Assembly: GCF_003428335.1 (NCBI RefSeq)
Contig: NZ_CP031704.1
Coordinates: forward strand, 434,001 to 498,000
Direction of reading: 5' to 3'
DNA: 64,000 nt
DNA from: Solimonas sp. K1W22B-7
GTDB taxonomy: Bacteria; Pseudomonadota; Gammaproteobacteria; Nevskiales; Nevskiaceae
Positions 54,401 to 62,022 of this stretch are shown in pieces (positions within the stretch are counted from its first letter, which is position 1; the number at the start of each line of letters is the position of its first letter). The notes below the pieces were generated by a model. The model was given only the letters and a program-made list of their open reading frames with translations, was not told the origin of the DNA and ran no database searches. The position numbers were made by a program, and so were the translations under genes.

Positions 54401-54815
54401 CGAGGGCCTGGTAGGCCACGACGGTCCGGGCCCCCTGCGGCTGGGTGTCGTACAGCACCAGGACCGTCGCCGCGCCGGGAATCAGGTACTGCTCGATCAG
54501 CGTCCGCGCGTCCGAGCGCCGGCTGGCGTGATCGGGCAGCGTGAACAGGGTGCAGACGACACGGCCGTCGGCCGGCGGATCGGTCAGGACCGCGTGCGCG
54601 CCGAGATACTTGTCGGTGCCGCTGGTGCTCACGGCGCCGAAGACCTTGCGCAGGCTGACGCGGCCGTTGACGCGATCGTCGCGCGAGGTGTCGTCGAAGA
54701 CGTTGTTCAGCTCGGCGTCGATCACTTCGTTGCGGGTCATGCGGCCGCCGCCATCGGGCGTGTCGGACATGACCTGGGTCTTGTACAGCTTGATGTTGTC
54801 GCTGGTGATGGGCAT
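51402..54815 (-). CDS. Large tail protein
   Basis: The product has 1137 residues. The first 130 residues (NIKLYKTQVMSDTPDGGGRMT, TDKYLGAHAVL) form a conserved-looking head typical of phage proteins that attach to the tail tip. The remainder is a long chain of beta sandwiches with FYVWNPTTGEWD, YYDQGVKLQYRG and similar repeats. It is the longest gene of the cluster and probably builds the tip or central fibre. A precise family cannot be named from sequence alone. Confidence 0.65.
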   Translation of the reverse strand: MPITSDNIKLYKTQVMSDTPDGGGRMTRNEVIDAELNNVFDDTSRDDRVNGRVSLRKVFGAVSTSGTDKYLGAHAVLTDPPADGRVVCTLFTLPDHASRRSDARTLIEQYLIPGAATVLVLYDTQPQGARTVVAYQALEESPPEVSSVLCLSVELAGHVHYGRQQFVRITGITSQTVTLGVNNDKWQKRLLTLNISEPLEISYPGGDFKKEPTLTDRPTRVRRADLNPAANFYGVVPLAEDVESGDTVVRVSTILQNIAPASYSETAILDQQVGSDGPLLISAGPEFTESQTVTVSGGSAALRLMRSAQMGSLEVTVGSGTNQAIFEETGEGALQRIGGGVNTAGASGRIDSGSGELSFSGLANGSQTFTLSYVPAALVTDAQHTQGTQITLANRGFNYSFSLIPKPANGAVMVSYRALGQWYTLTDNGKGQLVGAPGTGTGTVNPITGTVNATLGYQPDVGSWVLCGWRSMAHYKDQSGAVIDVLGAIQLTTAQQPRPGTLSIGWTYGGTTYSVTDSGNGDLGGHGSGRVQYWARQIQLRPSVLPPKGTVITVSYEDAQHETYTPSPQPAPSGGNITITLPEAPVEPGSVYVMATFSSGAAGYHPGHYDAGNGNLHRSDGAVGTINYTTGQVVFPATAAEPFYVWNPTTGEWDLSSISRSFSSVSVQYQTNAAGSMLSEPTTLNQLAIDVTPAIIDRVIGGSLLFSLNGRHYYDQGVKLQYRGAGNVDTDAGSFDGITGAGTITEWLPGSYTVALKGLLTRYGRWTTSSAIWRVPASPLRTGSFQVTNGTQTAIADGSGAFSTGSITGMINGTIDIETGVYKVHASPAIDPEILRYNAVALAYLPTDPLLLGLNPVRLPLDGRVPVLAAGRMLVIHHTDTEDLPNPPVAGSTYLLSRPDLAYAIVHDADGTRIPSDRYSVDLDEGEVTMANPLNLTGYTLPLRVEHRIEDMVRCEDAQLSGHVEISGDIVHDYPAGSFVSSALRFGDLQARCSEPFDQAAWTGDWSDDQIGSEGPGEYNALEHPIEVTNEGTISERWRIEFTSVIAFRLVGETVGVIATGNTSTDFLPLMPGLAPGAPPLLTLRAAGWGAGWIAGNQLRFNTVAAAAPIWINRCTLQGPVEEPEDSVRLQFRGDNQ

Positions 54816-54818
54816 GGA

Positions 54819-55208
54819 TCAGATCTCGATGAAGCGCAGGGCGAGCACGAACAGCTCGCCGGCGCCGGGGTTGGAAACTGCGCCGCGCACCGGGCGCGCG
54901 GACATCGGGGCGGCGCCGTCGCGGCGCCAGGCGACCTGCAGCTCCTGGCCGTGGTAGACCAGCAGCATCGGATCGGCGTTGGCCGGCAGCTGCAGGGCAT
55001 GCAGCAGCGCGACCAGTTCGCCGGAGGCCCAGCCGTGGTCGTCGCCGCCCTCCAGCGTGATGGGCCGGCCCTTCTGCAGCAGGGATTCCTCGCGGACCAG
55101 CACCCCGGCTTCTGTCCGGGCCAGGCTCTGCACCACCGGCGTCCAGTCGTAGCGGTCGGTCCAGACCAGGTCCGCGGGCAGGCCGAGGGTGTTCAGGGTG
55201 ATGCTCAC
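54819..55208 (-). CDS. Tail-cluster protein following the tape measure
   Basis: The 129-residue protein (MSITLNTLGLPADLVWTDRYDW) sits directly after the tape-measure gene with an ATGA overlap, where distal tail or tail-tip proteins are placed in siphovirus-type clusters. Its beta-rich pattern and final EI terminus fit a distal tail protein. This is an inference from order. Confidence 0.65.
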   Translation of the reverse strand: MSITLNTLGLPADLVWTDRYDWTPVVQSLARTEAGVLVREESLLQKGRPITLEGGDDHGWASGELVALLHALQLPANADPMLLVYHGQELQVAWRRDGAAPMSARPVRGAVSNPGAGELFVLALRFIEI

Positions 55209-57673
55209 AGGCTGTTCCTCCTGGAAAGGGAAAGGGACTTCAGTAGCGAGGACACGGCATCGTCCTGGCCGGCCAGGACGTCCAGGCTCTTGCCGTCCGG
55301 GAATTCCATGCGCATCACCTTGATGACCTCGGTGCTCGGACGTGGCGCCGGCGCCGGCGGGCGGGGATCGGTCGCTCCGCTCTTCGGCGCGGGCGTCGAA
55401 GCCTGGGCCGCGGCGCGGCGCTGCTCCTCGCGCGCGGCCTTGGCGGCCTTGGCCGCGTCGTCGCGCGCCTTCTGCGCGGCCTCGGCCTTGCTGGCGCTTT
55501 CTTCCGTGACGTAGTCCGGCCGGAACTTCGAGCCGTTGCCGGGTCCGGTCATCGATGGCGGTGGCCGGGTAGTGCGGGCCTGTTTCGGGTCGATCCCGAG
55601 GATCTTGTTCCGCAGGTCTTCGGCCTTGTCGCCACCCTGGAGGAAGGTCGATACCGCCTGCTCGAACTCCTCCTCCGCCACCCGGCCGCGGCCGGGGTTG
55701 TTGACGATCTGGTTGGCCAGCCTCTGGAACAGGATTTCCAGCGCGGTACGGGACTCGCCGGTGACGGCGACGGCGCGCTCGTCCAGGCTGGTCATGGAGA
55801 TCGCGCCGCCCTTGGTCGTCGGCAGCAATGCGCGAGGGTCCGTCGGATTTTTCAGACGCTCCTCGTAAGCCGCGTTGACCGCGTCGATCGCCGACAGCTG
55901 CTTCTGGTGCTCCTTGATGACCTCGGGGATTTCGTTCTTGATGTCCGTGAGGGCGCGGGTGGCGGTGGCGCCGGTGATCTGGTACTGCGTGGCCAGGCTT
56001 GCGAGGGTCTGCTTCTGCGCTTCCGTGCGGGCCTGCGTGGCCAGGATTCCCAGCTGCGATTCCGCGCTGGCCTGCCCCATCGCGGCTGCGGCGGCGACGC
56101 TCGCGGTGGCCATGTCGGCAAAGGCCTTGTCCAGGGACTTCGCGGAGGCCTGGCCGCTGGTGCTGATCAGGGCGAAGTTCTCTTCCGCTTTCTTCGCCGT
56201 GGCCTCGAGCTCTTCGCGCGTCTTGAGACCGAAGAAGGAGAAGGCATCGGCCATCGCCTTGGCCGCGGGATCCGCCGCCGACGGCAGGGTCTTCAGCTTC
56301 TCCTCGACCTGGCCGAGGGTGGTGGCGATGTCGAAACCCTTGATGTTGATCTGGCCCAGCGACTCCTTGAGCGCGGCCAGTTCCTCTTCGCTGTTCAGGG
56401 TCTTCAGCAATTCCTGGAAGGCGGCGGTGAGGAGCTTGGGGTTGGCGTCCGGATCGCTGGCCAGCGACTGGAAGGTCGCCAGCAGGTCCTTGGCCTTGGT
56501 GTCGATGCCGGTCAGAACCTCGTTGACGTCGACGCCGAGTCTCTTGTACTGCTCTGCGCGAATGGCCTCGACGGCCCCCGCCAGTTCCTTGTGGGTCGCG
56601 ATCAGATCCTTGAAGCGGGGGTCCATCGCCATGACGCTTTCCAGCGCCGCACCCGTCAGGGCGGGAAAGGCCTTGGCGGCTTCGTCGATGGCTTCCCTGG
56701 TCTGGCCGAAGGCCTCGCGCGAACGGCTTGCCAGGTTTGCCAGGTCCTCGCTGGAGACCTTGCCGAGGTTCTCGCGAACCTCCTTCAGTTTCGGCAGCAG
56801 CTCGGGATCGATGGGGATGGCGACCGGCTTCGACGCTGCTTCCAGCTCGGCCTTCAGCTCGCCATGCGCTGCCCGGACCTCGCCCAGCTTCGTCCGCACG
56901 CCTTCCAGGTCGATCCGGGTCTGGCCGTATCGTTCCTGCTCGCGGACACCGATCGCGATCTGGGCCTTCAGGTACTCTTCCGAGCCTCCCAGCATGGAGG
57001 CGTAGTGCTGCTTCTGGCTCTCCGTCAGCTGCCCGGTGCCCTGCGCCAGCGCGTCCAGGACCGTTTGCGTCACGGCGCCCTGTCCGGCGAACTTCGCGGC
57101 CTGGTCGGCGGCCGCGGAAATCCCTTCTTCGAGCCGGAGGTTGGCCTGGCTCTGCGCTTCGGCGGCGGACTTCACGGCTTCGCGATACTCGCCGTGCGCC
57201 TTGGCAATCGCCATCACGCGGTCGGCGATGAAGAGAATCGCGGCGCCGGACAGGGCGCTGCTCAGCCCCGAAACCGCCGTGGATGCCGCGCCGACGTTGC
57301 TCGTGAGCACCGAAGCGGATGCCGACGCAGAACTCGAGCCCGACGCCAGGGCCGAGACGGCTCCGGCGGCGCCTCCGGCATTGGCGGCCAGGGCCGATGA
57401 GGCCGTGGAGGCATCGACGGCGAGGGTCACCAGCGTCGAGACCGGATCGGCGGCTCCGCCGGCGCTGTTCGCCAGCGTCGTGAATATGGTCGCCAGGTTG
57501 TCTGCCACGCCGATGTTCTTGGCGAGATCGGCGCTGAAATCGCTGCTGTTCTTGAATCCTTCCAGGGCCTTCTGCAGATCCGAGATGCCCTGGTGCAGCT
57601 TGGCCAGGGTGTCCAGCATCGCATTGGCGTCCTGTGCGAACGTCGCCGGATCCGGGATGATCGAATCAACCAT
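55205..57673 (-). CDS. Tail length tape-measure protein
   Basis: The 822-residue protein is predominantly helical, rich in alanine, glutamate and lysine, with long coiled-coil stretches, a hydrophobic glycine-alanine segment near residues 80-160 (SALAANAGGAAGAVSALASG) and a charged coiled coil near the C-terminus (EAAQKARDDAAKAAKAAREEQRR). This is the usual build of tape measures, which set tail length and span the tube. At about 0.15 nm per residue the tail would be near 120 nm. No lysozyme domain is seen in it. Confidence 0.82.
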   Translation of the reverse strand: MVDSIIPDPATFAQDANAMLDTLAKLHQGISDLQKALEGFKNSSDFSADLAKNIGVADNLATIFTTLANSAGGAADPVSTLVTLAVDASTASSALAANAGGAAGAVSALASGSSSASASASVLTSNVGAASTAVSGLSSALSGAAILFIADRVMAIAKAHGEYREAVKSAAEAQSQANLRLEEGISAAADQAAKFAGQGAVTQTVLDALAQGTGQLTESQKQHYASMLGGSEEYLKAQIAIGVREQERYGQTRIDLEGVRTKLGEVRAAHGELKAELEAASKPVAIPIDPELLPKLKEVRENLGKVSSEDLANLASRSREAFGQTREAIDEAAKAFPALTGAALESVMAMDPRFKDLIATHKELAGAVEAIRAEQYKRLGVDVNEVLTGIDTKAKDLLATFQSLASDPDANPKLLTAAFQELLKTLNSEEELAALKESLGQINIKGFDIATTLGQVEEKLKTLPSAADPAAKAMADAFSFFGLKTREELEATAKKAEENFALISTSGQASAKSLDKAFADMATASVAAAAAMGQASAESQLGILATQARTEAQKQTLASLATQYQITGATATRALTDIKNEIPEVIKEHQKQLSAIDAVNAAYEERLKNPTDPRALLPTTKGGAISMTSLDERAVAVTGESRTALEILFQRLANQIVNNPGRGRVAEEEFEQAVSTFLQGGDKAEDLRNKILGIDPKQARTTRPPPSMTGPGNGSKFRPDYVTEESASKAEAAQKARDDAAKAAKAAREEQRRAAAQASTPAPKSGATDPRPPAPAPRPSTEVIKVMRMEFPDGKSLDVLAGQDDAVSSLLKSLSLSRRNSL

Positions 57674-57773
57674 GGTGTGAAAACTCCACGAAACCGAATG
57701 TATGAAGTCGTCGGGCGCGTGCAGCGCCGACGTACCGCGAGCCTTTTCCTCTCGCCCGTCCGCGACCTCCCGG

Positions 57774-57802
57774 GCAGTTCCCGGAAACGCTCCGGGAACT
57801 GC
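57774..57802 (-). other. Hairpin between tail-tube and tape-measure genes
   Basis: GCAGTTCCCGG and CCGGGAACTGC pair fully around AAACGCT. It is in the 167-base gap where related phages carry tail-assembly chaperone genes, which are missing here. It may slow transcription after the abundant tail-tube gene. Confidence 0.65.
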
Positions 57803-57840
57803 CGCGGGCTGCCGCAGGCGCTACGGCCGGGGGTGCCGGC

Positions 57841-58578
57841 TTACGCGTCGAGGTGATCGACGCTGTAGTCGCCGACGATCGTGCCGGTCAGCGAGGTCAC
57901 CGCGAACTCGCCCAGCAGCGGATCGAAGGTGCTGGCCGAGCGCAGGGTGCAGCTCGGCAGTTCGACCACGACCGGCTTGCCGGTGGCGAGGTTCTTGCCG
58001 TTCAGCAGCAGGCGCATGCGCAGCTGGTTCTTCTTCGAGCCGGAGATGCGCGAGCCGGTGACGGCGCGGGTGGTGTAGGTCTTCTCGACGGTGTCGCTGG
58101 CCTCCACCGTGCCGCTGGCGAGGAACTTCACCAGGCCCATCGTCAGGTCGACCACGTAGTCCACGCCCTGGACCAGCGTATTGACGCCGCCGTTGTCCTT
58201 CAGCAGGAAGCCGGTGGGGTTGATGTAGCGGTCGCCCAGTTCCAGCCAGGTATCCAGTGCCGTGACGGTGAGGTCCACCGCGGTGCGGGTCTGGGTGGTG
58301 AGGTTCAGCGGGGCGACGTTGCCCTGCAGGGCCAGGCCGATGGTCTCGGCGTCGCCTTCGTCGAAGTCGACCGTGACCATGGGCTTGCCCGGGATCACGA
58401 CCGAGTCCAGCACCTGGCCGTAGCTGGCGACCTGCTTGGAGACGCGCTGCTTCTCCTCGCTTTCACCCGGCGAGATCGCGAGCTTGATCGCGTTCTTGAT
58501 GCCGAGGAAGCCGGCGAAGCTGCCATCGTCGTTGAGGATTGCGGCGTGAACATTGCCGGCGCAGAGAAGTCCGCTCAT
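57841..58578 (-). CDS. Major tail tube protein
   Basis: The 245-residue protein has the pattern of phage tail-tube proteins: ILNDDGSFAGFLGIKNAIKLAIS near the start, QVLDSVVIPGKPMVTVDFDEGDAETIGLALQG and a C-terminal GDYSV. It is followed by a hairpin and the tape measure, the standard order. No sheath gene precedes it, which indicates a non-contractile tail. Confidence 0.8.
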   Translation of the reverse strand: MSGLLCAGNVHAAILNDDGSFAGFLGIKNAIKLAISPGESEEKQRVSKQVASYGQVLDSVVIPGKPMVTVDFDEGDAETIGLALQGNVAPLNLTTQTRTAVDLTVTALDTWLELGDRYINPTGFLLKDNGGVNTLVQGVDYVVDLTMGLVKFLASGTVEASDTVEKTYTTRAVTGSRISGSKKNQLRMRLLLNGKNLATGKPVVVELPSCTLRSASTFDPLLGEFAVTSLTGTIVGDYSVDHLDA

Positions 58579-59033
58579 GTGTTGCTCCTGTGGTTTTCAT
58601 GGAAAGTGACCCGGGCTTTCAGTTCGGGTCGGAAAAAAGGGGTGCCGCCGTCGTCGGCGAACATCGTCCTGCCGCCGAGTTCGAGCCCGCCGACGCCGAC
58701 GATCCAGTTCACCGGATCGATGGTGGCGAGCGCCTGGCGGATGTCGGCGAAGGCGCGGCGTGCCTGCAGCAGCTGCGCCTGGTCGACGTCGCCGGCGGGA
58801 AACTCGACGGCGATGGTCAGGGCCAGCGAGGCCCGGCGCCGCTTGCCGTTCTGGTATTCGGCGACTTCCTCGTCGTCGATGATTTCGACGAAGGGCAGCT
58901 CTTCGTCGATCGCGGAGCCGTCGTTGGGCAATACCTGCAGGCCGATGTCGCTGCGGTAGCCGTTGTCCTGGCGAATCTGCCTGAGGCAGTCGGCGATTCC
59001 CTGGACGATCTGGTGGTCGATGGGTTCTGACAT
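58575..59033 (-). CDS. Tail completion/terminator-like protein
   Basis: The 152-residue protein (IVQGIADCLRQIRQDNGYRSDIG, VEIIDDEEVAEYQNGKRRR, NWIVGVGGLELGGR) has the size and alternating pattern of tail-terminator proteins of the lambda U / minor tail group and immediately precedes the tube gene, coupled by ATGA. Confidence 0.75.
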   Translation of the reverse strand: MSEPIDHQIVQGIADCLRQIRQDNGYRSDIGLQVLPNDGSAIDEELPFVEIIDDEEVAEYQNGKRRRASLALTIAVEFPAGDVDQAQLLQARRAFADIRQALATIDPVNWIVGVGGLELGGRTMFADDGGTPFFRPELKARVTFHENHRSNT

Positions 59034-59040
59034 GTGATCA

Positions 59041-59613
59041 TCATTCCATGTGGTCGGTGACGTGCTTTACCAAAATCGTGTCAATTGAAACGACGCGATC
59101 GGCGGTCTGATCCGCAGCGCGTTCGCACAGTGCGCGCTCGGCGGCGCGGCGGTTGGCGAGGCCCTGCACGAAGCGCTTGCGTCCGCTTGCGGCGTCGGTG
59201 ACGTAGGACCAGGCCGGCTGTCCGCGCTCGTTGTATTGCAGGGCCCTGCAGGCGCTCTTCCAGTCGCCGCGATTGGCGTGGCGCACGGCCGCGGATCCGC
59301 AGGCACCGTCGAGGCCGACGTTGTAGGCGAACAGCGTCAGCGCGGCGGCCTGCGGCGGCGACATCGGCTGCGTGACGCAGCGGCGGATGCCCTGGTGGAA
59401 GGCGAGCAGCTGCTCGTGCAGCCAGCGCTCGCAGGTGAGATCGCTGTACACCTCGCCCATGCGCACCCTGGGACCGGTCTGCCCGTAGCAGGCAGTGGGC
59501 ACCGCGGCGACGTCGAGGTAGGCGCGGTTGGACTTGCCTTCGAGAATCTTCGCCGCCGGGATCGCCAGCAGCAGCGCGGTGCCGGCGAGGGCGGCGCGGG
59601 AGCGGGGGTTCAT
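59041..59613 (-). CDS. Phage-type lysozyme (SAR endolysin)
   Basis: The 190-residue glycoside hydrolase of the T4/P21 lysozyme family has the catalytic E-D-T set in EGKSNRAYLDVAAVPTACYG region (about residues 25-48). Its N-terminus (RAALAGTALLLAIPAAKI) is a weakly hydrophobic alanine-rich signal-anchor-release segment, so it can be exported without a classical holin. It is needed to free the tail particles by lysis. Its ATG overlaps the holin-like gene's stop. Confidence 0.88.
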   Translation of the reverse strand: MNPRSRAALAGTALLLAIPAAKILEGKSNRAYLDVAAVPTACYGQTGPRVRMGEVYSDLTCERWLHEQLLAFHQGIRRCVTQPMSPPQAAALTLFAYNVGLDGACGSAAVRHANRGDWKSACRALQYNERGQPAWSYVTDAASGRKRFVQGLANRRAAERALCERAADQTADRVVSIDTILVKHVTDHME

Positions 59614-59804
59614 CGCGCCTGCCGGGTGGCCGGGCCGCGTATTTCGCGCTGCCATTTCCACAGCAGGTGCGCGGCCTGCAGGGCGAGATAGGCCAGCGTC
59701 ATCCAGCCGACAAGATCGTTCAACGTCAGTCCACTCCAGAATGCGAGGATGGGTGGCCCCGACTTGGCGGTGGCCGTGGTGAAGTCGCTGCGCAGATCGT
59801 TCAT
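59610..59804 (-). CDS. Holin-like small membrane protein
   Basis: The 64-residue protein has a single hydrophobic helix (about 28-48, LVGWMTLAYLALQAAHLLW) and a basic C-terminus (KWQREIRGPATRQAR), placed directly before a SAR lysozyme with an ATGA overlap. Position and shape suggest a holin or pinholin. Confidence 0.7.
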   Translation of the reverse strand: MNDLRSDFTTATAKSGPPILAFWSGLTLNDLVGWMTLAYLALQAAHLLWKWQREIRGPATRQAR

Positions 59805-59916
59805 GTGCGGATGCCTCGCGATGAAAATCGGGGAGTGCGTGGGGGGTGTTTTCGGGTCGGTGGGAACATGCAGACAGGGTCCCATGGGGTCGCTGACACG
59901 CCTTACCAAAACGGCG

Positions 59917-60258
59917 TCACTGCCGAGTCGCATCCGGCGGCATCTGCCGCAGGAGCTGCGGCGCGCAGATGCGGCGCAACTGGCGGATGCTCAGCTCCTC
60001 ACGCCGCGCCAGGGTCTCCATGGCGAAGCCGGGGGCATGCTTCTGGCACAGCGCGAGATAGCTGCTGCGGATCCTGAGATCCCTTTCGCAGTGCGCCTTG
60101 CCGCGCGGCACGTAGAGACGGTCTCCGCCGCACTCGAAGCGCAGCGCATCGATGACTTCGTCGGCAGTCTTGTCGACCGCTTCCTGATGCAAGGCCAGCG
60201 ACCTGGCCAGGACGGAGCGGACGACGCGCTTGATGATCAGATGGTCTGCGTTGCTCAT
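59917..60258 (-). CDS. Mor-like transcription activator
   Basis: The 113-residue protein has the Mor/C activator pattern: GGDRLYVPRGKAHCERDLRIRSSYLALCQ then a helix-turn-helix LARREELSIRQLRRICA. Mu Mor switches on middle genes; here it lies upstream of the lysis and tail genes on the same strand, so it probably activates them. The start at 60258 follows GGAG. Confidence 0.75.
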   Translation of the reverse strand: MSNADHLIIKRVVRSVLARSLALHQEAVDKTADEVIDALRFECGGDRLYVPRGKAHCERDLRIRSSYLALCQKHAPGFAMETLARREELSIRQLRRICAPQLLRQMPPDATRQ

Positions 60259-60335
60259 GCTGTCCAGCTCCGGGATGGCTGTGGCGAAAGGGGTTGCCGT
60301 TGTGCGGCGGCGGATCGGTAGCGCGCGGCCCGGCC

Positions 60336-60572
60336 TCACCAGGGCCGCGACCGGCTGCGGAAATGCATGTCATGGCGTTGCGCCAGCTGTTCGCAGAGCG
60401 TGCAGCGGCTGGCGCCGCGCACCACCGCCAGGCGCCGGGGGTCGATCTCGTCGCCGCAGTCGGCGCAATCGCTCCTGCCGAAGGCGCTGGAGTCGGACAG
60501 GCGGGCGGAGGCGTTGAGCGCCTCGCTGACACGGGCTTCGGCCTCCTGGATGAGGTCCATGAAATCGGGCAC
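60336..60572 (-). CDS. DksA/TraR-type zinc-finger protein
   Basis: The 78-residue protein has a four-cysteine zinc site (CADC ... CTLC, about residues 31-56) after an N-terminal helix (MDLIQEAEARVSEAL). It belongs with short TraR-like regulators found on phages and plasmids that alter RNA polymerase. GGAG six bases before the GTG at 60572 sets the start. It is the first gene of the minus-strand cluster transcript. Confidence 0.8.
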   Translation of the reverse strand: MPDFMDLIQEAEARVSEALNASARLSDSSAFGRSDCADCGDEIDPRRLAVVRGASRCTLCEQLAQRHDMHFRSRSRPW

Positions 60573-60661
60573 GGCGAACTCCGGTGGCGATGAGGCAGGC
60601 GGCCTCATCGGAAATAAGGGGCGACACGGCAGGCGTTGCGGCGAGAGCCCTGGGCCGTTCT

Positions 60662-60732
60662 GCTAATAATATTAGCATTGCTGCTTATAAAGTCAATAGC
60701 AACGCTACTTGACAATCATTAGCGATGCTAAT
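60662..60732. promoter_or_regulatory. Operator array TTAGC-N3-GCTAA between repressor and tail cluster
   Basis: Four related palindromes: GCTAAT-AAT-ATTAGC (60662-60676), ATTAGC-ATT-GCTGCT (60671-60685), AATAGC-AAC-GCTACT (60695-60709) and ATTAGC-GAT-GCTAAT (60718-60732). The last three have centres 24 and 23 bases apart. They cover both promoters between the divergent genes, as do OR operators in lambdoid phages, and should bind the 60746-61462 repressor. Confidence 0.85.
60669..60696 (-). promoter_or_regulatory. Promoter of the tail-cluster regulators
   Basis: On the minus strand -35 TTGACT (60696-60691) and -10 TAATAT (60674-60669) are 16 bases apart, close to the sigma-70 consensus. The first two operators lie over the -10 and spacer, and the third abuts the -35. 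Confidence 0.78.
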
Positions 60733-60737
60733 ACTCT
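60709..60737 (+). promoter_or_regulatory. Repressor promoter
   Basis: -35 TTGACA (60709-60714) and -10 TACTCT (60732-60737) are 17 bases apart. The start of transcription would be at 60744-60746, so the repressor message would begin at or next to its ATG (leaderless), as with lambda cI. The fourth operator fills the spacer. Confidence 0.7.
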
Positions 60738-60745
60738 CGGCCCCC

Positions 60746-61462
60746 ATGAAGCGCAGAGAGCTCTCGCCTCACGAAAAGGCGGCCGCCCTGGAGTTGCGGC
60801 GTCTGTGGGATGTCCAGAAGGGCCCGCTGGGGCTGACCCAGGAGCGGGTGGCGTTCCAGTTCGGCTGGAAACAGCAGAGCGCCGTCAGCCAGTACCTCAA
60901 CGGTGTCATCCCGCTGAACCTCGAGGCGCTGGTGAAGTTCTCCGACCTGCTGCGCGCGCCGGCGGAGGAAATCTTTCCCGACCTGGCGAGAAAGCTGCCG
61001 AGGGGTGCCACCGTGGAATCCCTGGGGATCAGCCTGACGTCCGACGTGGTCTACGTGTCCAAGGTCACCGGCGCCAAGCTGGCCGGCGGGCGCGGCGAGA
61101 TCATTCACGATTTCGAGGAAGTCGATAAATCGCATTCCTTCCGGCGCGAGTGGATGGCGCAGGCGGGGCTCAGCCCCGACAAGTGCAAGCTGTGGGACGT
61201 TACCGGCGACAGCATGTCGCCCACCCTCAACCACGGCGACAGCGTGATGATCCACACCGCCGAGCGCGAGGTGGTCAGCGGCAAGGTCTATGCGCTGATC
61301 GCCGAGGATGGCATGCGGGTGAAGCGGCTGATCCGCCGCGCCGATGGCATCGTCGTCATGCACAGCGACAATCCGATGCAGCACCTCTACCCGCCGGAGC
61401 CGATCCTCAGCGAGACCGTGGCCATCTACGGCCGGGTGGTCTGGAAGGCTGGCAAGCTGTAG
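60746..61462 (+). CDS. CI/LexA-like repressor with S24 peptidase domain
   Basis: The product has 238 residues. An N-terminal helix-turn-helix (about 20-65: GLTQERVAFQFGWKQQSAVSQYLNG) is joined to an S24 autopeptidase with nucleophile S156 (GDSMSPTL) and general base K193 (MRVKRLI). A113-G114 (KLAGG) is a likely self-cleavage site. RecA-stimulated cleavage would lift repression of the tail cluster during the SOS response. I prefer the ATG at 60746, without Shine-Dalgarno, because the earlier ATG at 60725 lies inside an operator and upstream of the predicted transcript start. Confidence 0.9.
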   Translation: MKRRELSPHEKAAALELRRLWDVQKGPLGLTQERVAFQFGWKQQSAVSQYLNGVIPLNLEALVKFSDLLRAPAEEIFPDLARKLPRGATVESLGISLTSDVVYVSKVTGAKLAGGRGEIIHDFEEVDKSHSFRREWMAQAGLSPDKCKLWDVTGDSMSPTLNHGDSVMIHTAEREVVSGKVYALIAEDGMRVKRLIRRADGIVVMHSDNPMQHLYPPEPILSETVAIYGRVVWKAGKL

Positions 61463-61519
61463 CGGTCTCCTGCCCGGGAAATATCAGCGTCGCTGATTTT
61501 CTCCAAGGCCGCGGGGAAC

Positions 61520-61948
61520 TCAGAGCCGGTCGTTGAAGGCCGGGATATGCGTCACCCGGAACACCCCGGAGAGCGACTGCAGCTCGGCCCGGTGCAGCGC
61601 CACCAGGCGCCGCAGGCAGGCCTTGCCCTTGCTCGTCAGCCGCACCTGCACCTGGCGCCGATCGTCCCTGGCGCGCGTGCGCCGCACCAGCCCCGCCGTC
61701 TCGCAGCGCGTCACCAGCGCCACCGTGCCGTGCTGCTGCATCTGCAGGCGCTCCGCCAACTCGCCCACCAGTGCCCAGTCGCGCTCCGGGTTGCCCTGGA
61801 CATGCAGCATCAGCTGGTACTGCAGCGCCGTGATCCCCTCCGCCTGCGCCGCGTCCTCGCTGAAGCGCAGGAAGCGGCGCAGCTGGTAGCGGAATTCGGA
61901 CAGGGCCTGGTAGTCCTGCGGGGTCGGGGGCGGGGTGGGGCGAGGCAT
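61520..61948 (-). CDS. MarR-family regulator
   Basis: The 142-residue protein has the MarR winged helix (about 55-115: ALVGELAERLQMQQHGTVALVTRCETAGLVRRTRARDDRRQVQV in part). GGAG lies nine bases before the ATG. It is divergent from the HPP-CBS gene with 74 bases between, which hold an imperfect palindrome. It probably controls that gene and itself. Confidence 0.88.
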   Translation of the reverse strand: MPRPTPPPTPQDYQALSEFRYQLRRFLRFSEDAAQAEGITALQYQLMLHVQGNPERDWALVGELAERLQMQQHGTVALVTRCETAGLVRRTRARDDRRQVQVRLTSKGKACLRRLVALHRAELQSLSGVFRVTHIPAFNDRL

Positions 61949-61978
61949 GGGATGAAGCTCCGGCAATGGCGCCGATAT

Positions 61979-61996
61979 ATCACAACATGATGTAAT
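61979..61996. promoter_or_regulatory. Candidate MarR operator
   Basis: ATCACAACATGATGTAAT matches its own reverse complement at 14 of 18 positions, the size and symmetry MarR proteins bind. It lies midway between the two divergent genes. Confidence 0.55.
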
Positions 61997-62022
61997 CGCG
62001 CCCCTTCATTTCACTGCTCCCC

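Noticed and set aside
47840-61462. Complete prophage
   Set aside because: No integrase, terminase, portal, capsid or replication gene and no flanking att repeats were seen, so I call it tail-only.
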